In this document: positions 1 to 7,990 of the stretch, piece after piece | Layout: each line of letters begins with the position of its first letter | How positions within the stretch are numbered: the first letter of the stretch is position 1 | The notes under the pieces: generated by a model | Seen by the model: only the letters and a program-made list of their open reading frames with translations | What the model was told of the DNA's origin: nothing | The model's database searches: none | Program-made: the position numbers and the translations under genes | NCBI GenBank assembly: GCA_002929055.1 | Contig: PERY01000002.1 | Location: 181,730 to 245,729 of the forward strand | DNA: 64,000 bases | DNA from: Methylocystis sp. | GTDB taxonomy: Bacteria > Pseudomonadota > Alphaproteobacteria > Rhizobiales > Beijerinckiaceae | Reading direction: 5' to 3'

Positions 1-30
1 CCGGGAGATGTTCTTCCGGGCCTTTTCTTT
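1..30 (+). terminator. Possible rho-independent terminator of an upstream gene
   Basis: A short GC-rich inverted repeat (CCGGGA near base 1 against TTCCGG at 14-19) is followed by a T-rich run (TTTTCTTTT at 23-31). The 5' half of the stem may extend beyond the window edge, so its strength cannot be judged. It would end a plus-strand gene lying to the left. Confidence 0.35.
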
Positions 31-145
31 TGCATGATCGATCGCGCGGGGACTGAGCTTGAGCGCTGCACGGCTCATTTGCATCGCTGATGCAACCGCC
101 GTAAAAATCGCGGCGCGCAGTGCGCCAGCTTTGCCGGAGCCGCTC

Positions 146-514
146 ATGGCGTCGAAGCGAATTTCCGTTTTTTCTCTTTTGGTCGCGATCGCCTCGCCGT
201 CCGTCGCGCCTGCGCAGATCAGCGTCAGGCCGGATGCGCTTACGCATTACTCCTACTGCGTCAGCCATGCAAAAGATCGCGCCAATGTTTTCCTGCTCGA
301 TCGCGGCACGATGTATCGCTGCGGCGACGAGATCGCCGTCTCCTATTTCAATTTCCTTGGCCGCAGGAAAGCGCCTGAAAAACGCGTAGTGGAGGCCGAA
401 GGCGTCTTCATCTATCGAATGATCGAAGGCGTCGGCAAATGCTGGAACAAGATCGAGGACGCCTCCGGCGCGCCGACGTCGATCTACGGCTGCGACATAT
501 ACGTCGAGCTTTAG
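146..514 (+). CDS. Hypothetical secreted protein, 122 aa
   Basis: I do not recognise a family. I chose the ATG at 146 rather than the upstream in-frame ATG at 59 because it has a GGAG Shine-Dalgarno 6 bases upstream and opens a clear Sec signal peptide: a basic start (MASKR), a hydrophobic core and a small-residue cleavage region near APA-Q (residues 23-26). The mature part is about 95 aa with four cysteines, which could form two disulfides in the periplasm. It lies about 80 bases upstream of gspG on the same strand. It could be a small T2SS-linked or exported protein, but nothing beyond position supports that. Confidence 0.6.
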   Translation: MASKRISVFSLLVAIASPSVAPAQISVRPDALTHYSYCVSHAKDRANVFLLDRGTMYRCGDEIAVSYFNFLGRRKAPEKRVVEAEGVFIYRMIEGVGKCWNKIEDASGAPTSIYGCDIYVEL

Positions 515-592
515 GAGAAGCGTAGTCATCTCGTAACATGGACTTTCGCTGCGCATGCAAAGCGCAGGTCAAGTACGTGTTGGGGATGAGAT

Positions 593-1063
593 ATGCAGCA
601 ATTTTATTCGCACACAGCAATGGCGCGCAGCATTCGAACTGCCAACGCTCTGCGCCGGCGCGCGGGTTTCACGCTCGTCGAAATGCTCGTCGTCCTCGCG
701 ATCATCGGTTCCATCGTGGGGCTCGTTGGACCGCGCGTGCTGAACTCACTCTCCGAGTCGAAAGTGAAGACCGCGCAGATACAGATGGAAAATCTGTCGA
801 GCGCGCTGGACCTCTTTTATCTCGACGCGGGCCGCTATCCCACGACCGAGGAAGGCCTCGCCGCTCTTGTCACGCGCCCGGCCGGCGTCTCCTCATGGAG
901 CGGCCCCTATCTCAAGTCGTCGTCGGCCCCAAAAGACCCATGGGGTCATGCCTATCTCTATCGTTCGCCCGGTCAGAACGGGCCCTATGACGTCGGCTCT
1001 CTGGGGCCGGACGGACGCGAAGGCGGATCGGCGGCGCTGTCGCGCAGCGCTCAGGCGAAGTGA
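593..1063 (+). CDS. gspG: Type II secretion major pseudopilin GspG
   Basis: GspG is the major pseudopilin that polymerises in the inner membrane and periplasm to drive type II secretion. The 156-aa product has a class III prepilin leader: a basic N-terminus, cleavage after Gly25 and a mature start FTLVE with the conserved Glu at +5, followed by a hydrophobic helix. Its second half carries GspG signatures: GRYPTTEEGL (about residue 83), WSGPYL, DPWG, and a C-terminal region with Asp residues like the calcium site of the family. The ATG at 593 is favoured because GGGGATGAG lies just before it. The stop overlaps the GTG start of gspK (GTGA), so the two are cotranscribed. Confidence 0.93.
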   Translation: MQQFYSHTAMARSIRTANALRRRAGFTLVEMLVVLAIIGSIVGLVGPRVLNSLSESKVKTAQIQMENLSSALDLFYLDAGRYPTTEEGLAALVTRPAGVSSWSGPYLKSSSAPKDPWGHAYLYRSPGQNGPYDVGSLGPDGREGGSAALSRSAQAK

Positions 1064-2019
1064 CCCGAGGCGGCAGGCCGGCGCGGCGCGTCGGGAGACG
1101 CGCGGGCTTCGCGCTGCTTGCCGTCATATGGGGGACGGGGATCATCTCCCTGCTCATCGTCTCCTTCATGACGACGGGACGCCTGCGCCTGCAGACCGCC
1201 CAGAACATCGCAAGCGCGACGCAGGCCGGCTACATCGCCGAAGCCGTTGTGAATCTCTCCATTCTTGCGCTGCTCTCGGAGCGCGACGTGGTGGCGCAGG
1301 CGCAGAAGCCCATCATCTACGACGGCGCGCCGCGCTACTGCGTGTTCGACGGCGCCGCGATCGCCGTCGCGATTTCGGACGAGTCGGGAAAGATCGACCT
1401 CAACGCAGCCTCGCCCGAACTGCTGCAACGAGCGATGCTCGGGCTGGGCGTCGATCAGGATGTGGCGGCGGCTGTCGCCAAAGCGATCGTCGCTTTTCGC
1501 GCGCAGGTGGCCGATCCACGTCAACCGCGCGCAACGCCTCCCGCCGACAAGCCCTTTCCGCCAAAGCTCGCGCCGTTCGAAACAGTGCTGGAGCTCGATC
1601 AGGTGAGCGGCTTCGATTCCGCCATGTTTCGCAGCCTCGTTCCCTTCGTGACGGTGCATTCGCATAGTCCCGGCGTCGACGCGCGTACAAGTCCGCCCGC
1701 GCTTTTCGCCGCTCTTTCCGGCGCGCCGCTCAGCGAGGTGCAGGCGCTCATGCGCGCGCCCTACCCCAACAAGCTGAACCGCGACGACCCGCGTCTGCTC
1801 GCCGATCTCAAACAGGCCGGTGAGCACGCCGCCTATACGATACACGTCGAGGCGCTGCTCGCGACGCGCCAGACAGCGTCGCAAGACGCCATTATCGATA
1901 TGCAACCCGCGAGCGGCGCGGCCTTCGCGATAAGGGAGATGCGCCGCGGACCGTCTCATTACGCGGCGCAGTTACGGGAGATGATCGCGACGAACGGTTC
2001 GGGCGCGCCCGACTGCTAG
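1060..2019 (+). CDS. gspK: Type II secretion minor pseudopilin GspK
   Basis: GspK is the large minor pseudopilin that caps the pseudopilus tip together with GspI and GspJ. The 319-aa protein has a basic leader ending at Gly16, then FALLAVIW, and lacks the Glu+5 seen in other pseudopilins, which is normal for GspK. Residues 100-150 contain a helix-hairpin-helix-like stretch (DLNAASPELLQRAM) typical of the GspK alpha-domain. It starts with GTG and overlaps the gspG stop by 4 bases. It ends 7 bases before the convergent gspD stop. Confidence 0.88.
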   Translation: MTRGGRPARRVGRRAGFALLAVIWGTGIISLLIVSFMTTGRLRLQTAQNIASATQAGYIAEAVVNLSILALLSERDVVAQAQKPIIYDGAPRYCVFDGAAIAVAISDESGKIDLNAASPELLQRAMLGLGVDQDVAAAVAKAIVAFRAQVADPRQPRATPPADKPFPPKLAPFETVLELDQVSGFDSAMFRSLVPFVTVHSHSPGVDARTSPPALFAALSGAPLSEVQALMRAPYPNKLNRDDPRLLADLKQAGEHAAYTIHVEALLATRQTASQDAIIDMQPASGAAFAIREMRRGPSHYAAQLREMIATNGSGAPDC

Positions 2020-2026
2020 AAGATCG

Positions 2027-4405
2027 TCAGCGTGTTTCGCGATCGGCGCGCCAAGGGCTCTTCGACCAGGGATCGAGCAGCGTGCGCCGTGTGGACTGCT
2101 CGATGTCGTGCGGTCGGGCGATGGCGCGCGTCGAGATTTCGAGCAGCTTGCGCTTGTATTCTTCGGTGATCTCGCGCCCCTCGCTGAGCGAGCGCACGAC
2201 ATGCGGGGTGATCATGATGACGAGCTCCGTCTTCTCGATCGCATCGATCTTTTCCTTGAACAGATTGCCCATGATCGGCAGATCGCCGGCGACTGGAATC
2301 TGCGAGGAGGCCAGACCGCGCTGATCCTTGACGAGGCCGCCGAGCATGAGCGACTCGCTGTCATTGACGACGACCTGCGTTTTCACCCGGCGCTGCTGGA
2401 TGGTCGGAGTCGGGGTGCCCGCCGTCGCAGGATCGACGTTAGAAACCTCCTGCTCGATTTCGAGCATGACGCGGCCGCTTTCGCTGATGTGCGGCGTGAT
2501 CTTCAGTATGACGCCGGTGTTGGTGTAATTGACCGAGTTGAAGGTGTTGCCAATGGCCGAAACCGTCGCAAGCGTCTGCACGGGAATCTGGTCGCCGACC
2601 TGCAGCATCGCTTCACGATTGTCGAGAACGGTCAGGGAGGGCGTCGAAATCACGTTGACGTCCGTGATGGCGTTCAGCGCGCTCAGCGTCACCTGCTGAT
2701 TCAGCGCGCGATAGGCGTAGGCGAAGCCGGGGAAGGCTGCGCCTACGCCCGCGCCCAGCAGATTGGCGCCGAGGACATTATTTGCTGCGGGTGCGCCGCC
2801 GGGCTGATCTGTGAGACCGAAAAGACTGGCGTTTTTCTGCAGGAACCAGCGGACGCCGAACTGCAGCCTGTCATTGAGCTTCACCTCGGCGATCGTCGCT
2901 TCCAGGAAGACCTGATTTGGCATGACGTCGAGCGTTTCGATCACCTGACGGATACGGCGGTAATCGTCGGGCGTCGCCATGACGACGAGCGCGTTCTTGG
3001 CGTCGTCGACGCCAAGCTTGTAACGATCGTTGTCGAGACTCACGGCGGGCGCCGGTCCGGGTCCAAGCCCGTTCTGCGCGCCGCCGGGCACGCTGAAGCC
3101 ACTGATGCCGCCCGCGCCCGTGCCCGAGCCGAGCGGGCCGCCGCCGACCGAAGGTGTCGGCGCTCCTCCCATGCCGAGGCCGCCGCCATTGCTTCCTGCA
3201 CCCGCCGCGGAGAGCGCGCCCAGCGGGCCCGTCGGCCCTGCGCCGAGCGCCCCTCCCGACGACATCGACGACGGGCCGAAGCGCGGCGCGACATTGGGAT
3301 CGCCCTGCCCCTTCGAGCCGAAGATCGAGGTGAGCACCGCCATCAGTTCCTTGGCCGGGCGGTTCTGCACGCGATAGGTGAAAAACTGCTTCTCGCTATG
3401 TTCGGCGCGCGCGTCGAGCTTCTGGATCCATGCGCGCGCGCGGCTGAGATACTGCTGCTGCGAGGTGATGACGAGAATGGAGGAGAGGCGCTTGTTGCCG
3501 ATGAAGCGGATCATGCCGCCCATCGGCCCCTCCTTCTCCGAACCGAAGACATTCCTGAGATCGTCGGCGAGCATGTCTGCGTCGCCGCTGCGCACCGGCA
3601 CGAGCGCGAAGGACATTCCGCGCATGGTGTCGATGTCGAACATGCTGATGGCGTCTTCGAGCGTTGCGATGTCCGGCGCCGTGCCGCTCAGCGTGAGCGT
3701 ATTGCGGGAGTCGTCGGCGCGCACGATGCTGCCGCGCGCGGCGATCGGCTCGAGAACGCGCTTCATCTCCGAGGCCGAGACGTAGCGCAATTGCACGACG
3801 CGCGCGCCTTCTCCGAGCGGACGCGATTCAGGCGAAACCGACTCGCTCGAAATCATCTCGCCCGAGACCGCCGCCTGTTCGAGCGGGACGATCTTGTAGA
3901 TGCCGCCTGCTTTCACGACCGATGCGCCAGAGACGCGCAGGGCCGACTGGAAGAGATCGAGCGCGACGCTCCTGCGCACCGGATTGGCGGTGTGCACCGT
4001 CACCTTGCCGTCGAGCTTGGGGTCCACGACGTAATCGGCGCCCAATATGTCGCCGATGACGATCTTTGCGGCCTGCGGAATAGGAAGGCCGACGAGGTTG
4101 AGGGTGACGCCCTCTTCACCGGGCATGGGTTCCGTTGCAGCCGTGCGGCTGCGCCCCGGGCCGATGAGCGTTCCGGTGCCGGTCGCGACCAGAGTCTTGC
4201 CCTGCGGGCCGCGCGAAAGAGACACGGCGTCGCCGCGCCCGCCGACAGGATCGCGGCCCGGCGAACGCACGGCGGGGCCGACGTTCCATTCCGCCACCGG
4301 CGGGCCGCCCATTGTCGAGGATTCGCATCCTGCGAGGCCGGCGACGACTACAGCCACGGCAAAGACTCGAAGGACAGCGCGCAAAGTTGATAGCCTGTGA
4401 ATCAA
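2027..4405 (-). CDS. gspD: Type II secretion secretin GspD, lipoprotein-type
   Basis: GspD forms the outer-membrane secretin channel. The 792-aa product has a signal peptide with a lipobox (LAGC, Cys27), so it probably reaches the outer membrane as a lipoprotein. N0 and N1-N3 domains fill roughly residues 90-520, with a Gly/Ala/Pro-rich insertion near 385-460 inside N3. The C-terminal secretin domain is recognisable by VISTPSLTVLDN, VGDQIPV and the GGLV segment. A TTG at 4405 is the longest start; the in-frame TTG at 4384 also gives a complete signal peptide, so the start is uncertain. It is transcribed alone, divergently from gspO and convergently with gspK. Confidence 0.93.
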   Translation of the reverse strand: MIHRLSTLRAVLRVFAVAVVVAGLAGCESSTMGGPPVAEWNVGPAVRSPGRDPVGGRGDAVSLSRGPQGKTLVATGTGTLIGPGRSRTAATEPMPGEEGVTLNLVGLPIPQAAKIVIGDILGADYVVDPKLDGKVTVHTANPVRRSVALDLFQSALRVSGASVVKAGGIYKIVPLEQAAVSGEMISSESVSPESRPLGEGARVVQLRYVSASEMKRVLEPIAARGSIVRADDSRNTLTLSGTAPDIATLEDAISMFDIDTMRGMSFALVPVRSGDADMLADDLRNVFGSEKEGPMGGMIRFIGNKRLSSILVITSQQQYLSRARAWIQKLDARAEHSEKQFFTYRVQNRPAKELMAVLTSIFGSKGQGDPNVAPRFGPSSMSSGGALGAGPTGPLGALSAAGAGSNGGGLGMGGAPTPSVGGGPLGSGTGAGGISGFSVPGGAQNGLGPGPAPAVSLDNDRYKLGVDDAKNALVVMATPDDYRRIRQVIETLDVMPNQVFLEATIAEVKLNDRLQFGVRWFLQKNASLFGLTDQPGGAPAANNVLGANLLGAGVGAAFPGFAYAYRALNQQVTLSALNAITDVNVISTPSLTVLDNREAMLQVGDQIPVQTLATVSAIGNTFNSVNYTNTGVILKITPHISESGRVMLEIEQEVSNVDPATAGTPTPTIQQRRVKTQVVVNDSESLMLGGLVKDQRGLASSQIPVAGDLPIMGNLFKEKIDAIEKTELVIMITPHVVRSLSEGREITEEYKRKLLEISTRAIARPHDIEQSTRRTLLDPWSKSPWRADRETR

Positions 4406-4642
4406 ACGGACTCGAAAGTGTACGCTTGATCTATCATGCTTTTGTTAGCTTAGTCACGTTGACGAAAGTCTCTTGAAGCAGGAACTCAACAATATGTATT
4501 GCTACGCTATGGTTGCATGCGATACTAGAGCTGCCACTGTCAAGTTACAAGAGAATGAATACTATGACCGTTTTTGCTTTAACGCAGCATTATCGAGCGG
4601 CGTCTTGGCCGGAATGCAAGTTTCGCTGGATAAAGTGCGACA
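4406..4642. promoter_or_regulatory. Divergent intergenic region between gspD and gspO
   Basis: This 237-base gap is clearly more AT-rich than its surroundings and separates two divergent secretion genes, so it should contain both promoters. No convincing -35/-10 pair or operator palindrome could be assigned by eye. No ORF with good coding character is present. Confidence 0.5.
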
Positions 4643-5296
4643 ATGAGGACGCATATCGCAGCAGCAACCCGATGCCTGCGTCTTCCCCGCGCCTGCCAGC
4701 GCCGCCGCCGCGCGCTTGCGCCGCTTGCGCAGAACATTCTTCGCTCGCGCGGCGACGGACGGCCCCTCACGCCAACCGCATGGGCAGCGCTCGCTCTGCT
4801 TTTCTGGTTGCTGAGCCAGACCGGGCAGCTTGGCCTGTTCCTTGTTCCGAGCCTCGCGCTCTTTTCCGGCCTCGCGCTCATCGCGCTGTTCGACGCGCGC
4901 TATTTCGTTGTGCCGGACGGGCCTGTGCTGTTTCTCGCCGCCTGCGGCCTCGCAACCTCGATTGCGAGCGCGCCGGACGAAACCCCCGCCCGCATCGCCG
5001 CCGGCCTCGCCGGCTACACCGCCTTCAAGCTGGTGGCGGCGACGTTCGAGCGGCTGCGCGGCGTGCAGGGCCTGGGCGACGGCGACGCGCATCTTTTCGC
5101 CGTCGCGGGCCTCTGGCTCGGGGCGCGCGGCCTGCCCAGCGCGCTGGTTTTCGCGGTTCTGTCGGCGCTGCTCTCCGCCGCAATCGCGATCCGCCAGGGC
5201 GCCCTGGAGCACGCGCGCCAGCCCATTCCCTTCGCGCCGCATCTCGCGCTTGGGATATGGCTCGTGTGGGCGGCGGGTCCGCTCGAAATCGGTTGA
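4643..5296 (+). CDS. gspO: Short A24-family prepilin peptidase (GspO-like)
   Basis: This membrane aspartyl protease would remove the leader peptides of the GspG/H/I/J/K pseudopilins. The 217-aa protein has several hydrophobic segments and both catalytic aspartates of the A24 family: FDARYFVVPD (about residues 88-97) and GLGDGD (about 143-148). It is shorter than the usual 260-290 aa GspO/PilD because the N-terminal cysteine-rich N-methyltransferase domain is missing; only an Arg-rich stretch precedes the first membrane helix. The start is uncertain because no strong ribosome binding site precedes the ATG at 4643. It lies convergent to gspJ with 2 bases between them. Confidence 0.82.
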   Translation: MRTHIAAATRCLRLPRACQRRRRALAPLAQNILRSRGDGRPLTPTAWAALALLFWLLSQTGQLGLFLVPSLALFSGLALIALFDARYFVVPDGPVLFLAACGLATSIASAPDETPARIAAGLAGYTAFKLVAATFERLRGVQGLGDGDAHLFAVAGLWLGARGLPSALVFAVLSALLSAAIAIRQGALEHARQPIPFAPHLALGIWLVWAAGPLEIG

Positions 5297-5298
5297 CG

Positions 5299-5907
5299 CT
5301 ACTGCTGGCGAAGCGCCACCGTCGCGCTCGCCTCGATCACCCGGCCGAGGCGATGGGCGCCGATCTTTATCGAGACGAGCGACGGGAGCGCCTCCGCATT
5401 CGTCCATCTCGCGCTCCAGACGGCAGGCCGCTCCCCATCCGGCCGGCCGAAAAAGGCGAGTTCAAAGGCCACGACGCTCCTGAGGACGACAGTCTTCTTC
5501 ATGTCCGGCCGCGCAGGCGAAAGGCCCTCCTCATTGCGATAGACGCACGTCCAGACCGCAATCTCGACGCCGTCCGAAGCGATCTCGGTGAGAATCAACC
5601 CGCCCCATTGCGCGGCGCCTTCGCTCAAGGCGACGAAGCGCGCGGCGTCGGGCGCGCCCTGGAACAACATCGTCGCATCAGACGCCGCCGCGGGATTAGG
5701 CTCGATAGCATAAGCGCGGCGAATGAGGCCCGAGACGACGCGCACCGCGGACTCGACTTCATCGAGCGCCTCGCTGGCCCGGGTGGTCTCCCACGTTCGC
5801 CTGCCAAGGCTGACGCCGCCCAAGATCGAACCCGTGATCAGCGAAAGAATGCTCACCGCAAGCAGGAGTTCGAGCAGCGTGAAGCCATTTGGCGCGCGCC
5901 GCTTCAT
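5299..5907 (-). CDS. gspJ: Type II secretion minor pseudopilin GspJ
   Basis: GspJ is a minor pseudopilin of the tip complex with GspI and GspK. The 202-aa protein has a short leader cut after Gly8 and a mature start FTLLE with Glu+5, followed by a hydrophobic helix and a family-typical segment with RRTWE near residue 34 and a later beta-rich domain. Its ATG overlaps the gspI stop (ATGA). It is the last gene of the minus-strand unit gspE-F-H-I-J. Confidence 0.88.
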   Translation of the reverse strand: MKRRAPNGFTLLELLLAVSILSLITGSILGGVSLGRRTWETTRASEALDEVESAVRVVSGLIRRAYAIEPNPAAASDATMLFQGAPDAARFVALSEGAAQWGGLILTEIASDGVEIAVWTCVYRNEEGLSPARPDMKKTVVLRSVVAFELAFFGRPDGERPAVWSARWTNAEALPSLVSIKIGAHRLGRVIEASATVALRQQ

Positions 5908-6320
5908 GGGCGCGCCTGCTGTTGTTGCGGATCGATGGCTTTCACCTTCGCCGTAGAAAGAATCAGCGTCTCGCCGTAACCCGAAGGGCGCCTGATCTCC
6001 AGCCGGGCGTGGAAGCTCGTCGCGAGCGTCGCGCCGCCCGGCCCCTGCGCACTGCGACCCGGCGCGACAGAGAGAGACCAGATAAGCCCGTCGGGATAGC
6101 GCCCGCTCGTCTCGCCGAAGGGAGGCGGCGTATCGACGCCCAGCGCATCGAGCTGAGAGGCGCCTTGCCGCGTCGCGCGCAGGAGAAAGTCGGCGCGCGA
6201 CTCATTGCGCACGCCGCCGCTGACGCCCTGAAGCAATTGCGACAGCGCCATGGCGAGGATGGCGAAGGCCGCGAGCGACTCGATGAGCGTGAAGCCGCCG
6301 CGCTTCAGCGAAGGACGCAT
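5904..6320 (-). CDS. gspI: Type II secretion minor pseudopilin GspI
   Basis: GspI is the minor pseudopilin that nucleates tip-complex assembly. The 138-aa protein starts at the ATG at 6320; an apparent longer reading frame upstream is only the shadow of gspH. The leader is cut after Gly9, giving FTLIE with Glu+5. Its size and the short globular part match the family. It overlaps the end of gspH by 16 bases and the start of gspJ by 4 bases, indicating translational coupling. Confidence 0.85.
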   Translation of the reverse strand: MRPSLKRGGFTLIESLAAFAILAMALSQLLQGVSGGVRNESRADFLLRATRQGASQLDALGVDTPPPFGETSGRYPDGLIWSLSVAPGRSAQGPGGATLATSFHARLEIRRPSGYGETLILSTAKVKAIDPQQQQARP

Positions 6321-6766
6321 GAGGCCTCTCCCGTCAGCCAGTTGACGCCGATCGTCGCGCGCGCCTCCGGCGTCGTCATCTGCATGTCGCCGCCCGTCGA
6401 GCTGCCGTCCGGAAAAAAGGCGATGGAGCCCGTCGTCTCCGAGCCGCGCTGCATGCTCGCGACGTCGAGCGCGATCTGCGCCTCCGTCGGCAGCCGCCCC
6501 TCCGCGCCGACCGGCGAAGCGTAAGTCTTGCGGTAAAGGTCGACGACGACCAGCGCCTCGGCGTTGGTCGCGATGGCGCGCGCGCGCGTCGCCCGCAGCG
6601 TGGCGCAGAAGGCGCGCGTCGCGCTTTCGAGCCGCAGCCGGGGCGACGGCGGCCGCAGAAGCTGCGACGCCATGCCCGCCATGAGCGCGACAAGCGCGAG
6701 CGCGACGAGCGCCTCCAGCAGGGTGACGCCCGCCCTGCGCCGCAGGCTGCGCGACAGGCGCATCAT
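6305..6766 (-). CDS. gspH: Type II secretion minor pseudopilin GspH
   Basis: GspH is the pseudopilin placed beneath the tip complex. The 153-aa protein has a basic leader (MMRLSRSLRRRAG) cut after Gly13, but mature residue 1 is Val rather than the usual Phe (VTLLE, with Glu+5 kept). The C-terminal part includes the segment IAFFPDGSSTGG typical of GspH/FimT proteins. The start ATG overlaps the gspF stop (ATGA). Confidence 0.85.
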   Translation of the reverse strand: MMRLSRSLRRRAGVTLLEALVALALVALMAGMASQLLRPPSPRLRLESATRAFCATLRATRARAIATNAEALVVVDLYRKTYASPVGAEGRLPTEAQIALDVASMQRGSETTGSIAFFPDGSSTGGDMQMTTPEARATIGVNWLTGEASCVLR

Positions 6767-7986
6767 TTCCCCGCAAGATCGTTGATGCTGAGCACCGCGT
6801 CCATCACCGTCATGATGAGGGCGCCGACCACCGCCGCAATGAGAATAGTGAGCACCGGCGTCAGCAGCCCCATCGCGCGCTCGATGGAGCGCTGTGTCCC
6901 GCGCTCGAACATGGTCGCGACGCGCAGCAGCATCACGTCGAGCTGGCCCGTCTCCTCGCCAATCGAAATCATCTGCGGCGCGACTGCGGGAATGAAGGGA
7001 ATGGCACCGAGCGCGCCGCTGAGCTGGCCGCCGCCGCGCACGCTGTCGATGACGCTGGCGAGTTCGTCGTTGAGGAAGGCGTTGACGACCGCCGCGCGCG
7101 CGCTTTCCAGCCCCTGCAGCAGCGGCACGCCCGCCTTGATCATGGAGCCGAGCGTGCGCGCGAAACGCGCCGTCGCGAATTGCGCAAGCAAGGGGCCGAC
7201 GACCGGAAGCCGCAGATAGAAGCGAGCGATGGCGATCCGCCATGTGGGCCGCGTCTGCGCCATCTTGCGCAGAAGGAGAACGACGGCGGCGATGATCGCG
7301 AGGACCAGCCCGATCGTTCCGGCATTGGCCTGTGCGTCCATGATGAGCTGCAGGCCCGACGGCATCGCCTTGCCATTGTCGGCGAAGATGGGCGCGATGC
7401 TCGGCACGAGCGTTCCCAGAACGACCCCGGTCGAAATGAGCGCCAGCGTGATGAGCAGCGCGGGATAGACCAGCGCGCTCTGGATGCGCGCGCGCAGCTC
7501 TATCTGTCGTTCGAGCATATCCGCAAGATCAGTGAGCGCGGGGCCCACCTTGCCGACAGCCTCGCCCTCGCGCACGACATTGACATATTCGGCGCCGAAC
7601 ACGTCGGGGCGGCGCGACAGCGCGTCGGACAGCGACGAACCGTCGACGATGCGCGCCAGAATCTCTTGCGCCAGCTCGCGCATGGCTGGCGCAGCGCTCT
7701 GGGCCGAGAGAATGCGCAGACTGTGATCGAGCGGAACGTCGGCCTGTTCGAGCGTCGCGAATTCGCGCGTGAAGGCGGCGATCTGCGCCGCGCCCGGCGC
7801 CCGCCGTCCGAAGGAAAGCTGCGACAGAACGCTGGCGCCGGATGACGAGCTGGCCTCGCGTGTTTCGAATGGCGTCAGGCCGCGGCGAAACAGCGCTTCC
7901 TCCGCCTCGTCGCCGCTGCGCGCCTCGATCTCGCCTTCGAGAAGGTCGCCGGCGCCGCTATAGGCGCGGTATCTGAAGGTCGGCAT
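6763..7986 (-). CDS. gspF: Type II secretion inner-membrane platform protein GspF
   Basis: GspF is the polytopic platform protein that couples the GspE ATPase to pseudopilus growth. The 407-aa length is standard. Two repeated GspF domains are visible: residues about 70-190, with LDHSLRILS and VREGEAVGKV, and about 270-400, with GVPLLQGLESAR and SIGEETGQLDVML. Membrane segments lie near residues 168-190, 220-245 and 370-400. It starts 4 bases after the gspE stop and overlaps gspH. Confidence 0.94.
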   Translation of the reverse strand: MPTFRYRAYSGAGDLLEGEIEARSGDEAEEALFRRGLTPFETREASSSSGASVLSQLSFGRRAPGAAQIAAFTREFATLEQADVPLDHSLRILSAQSAAPAMRELAQEILARIVDGSSLSDALSRRPDVFGAEYVNVVREGEAVGKVGPALTDLADMLERQIELRARIQSALVYPALLITLALISTGVVLGTLVPSIAPIFADNGKAMPSGLQLIMDAQANAGTIGLVLAIIAAVVLLLRKMAQTRPTWRIAIARFYLRLPVVGPLLAQFATARFARTLGSMIKAGVPLLQGLESARAAVVNAFLNDELASVIDSVRGGGQLSGALGAIPFIPAVAPQMISIGEETGQLDVMLLRVATMFERGTQRSIERAMGLLTPVLTILIAAVVGALIMTVMDAVLSINDLAGK

Positions 7987-7990
7987 GGCT

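Noticed and set aside
2108..4390. A 760-codon open frame opposite gspD
   Set aside because: Antisense shadow in GC-rich DNA: it is His/Arg/Asp-rich without domains, whereas the opposite strand encodes a full secretin.
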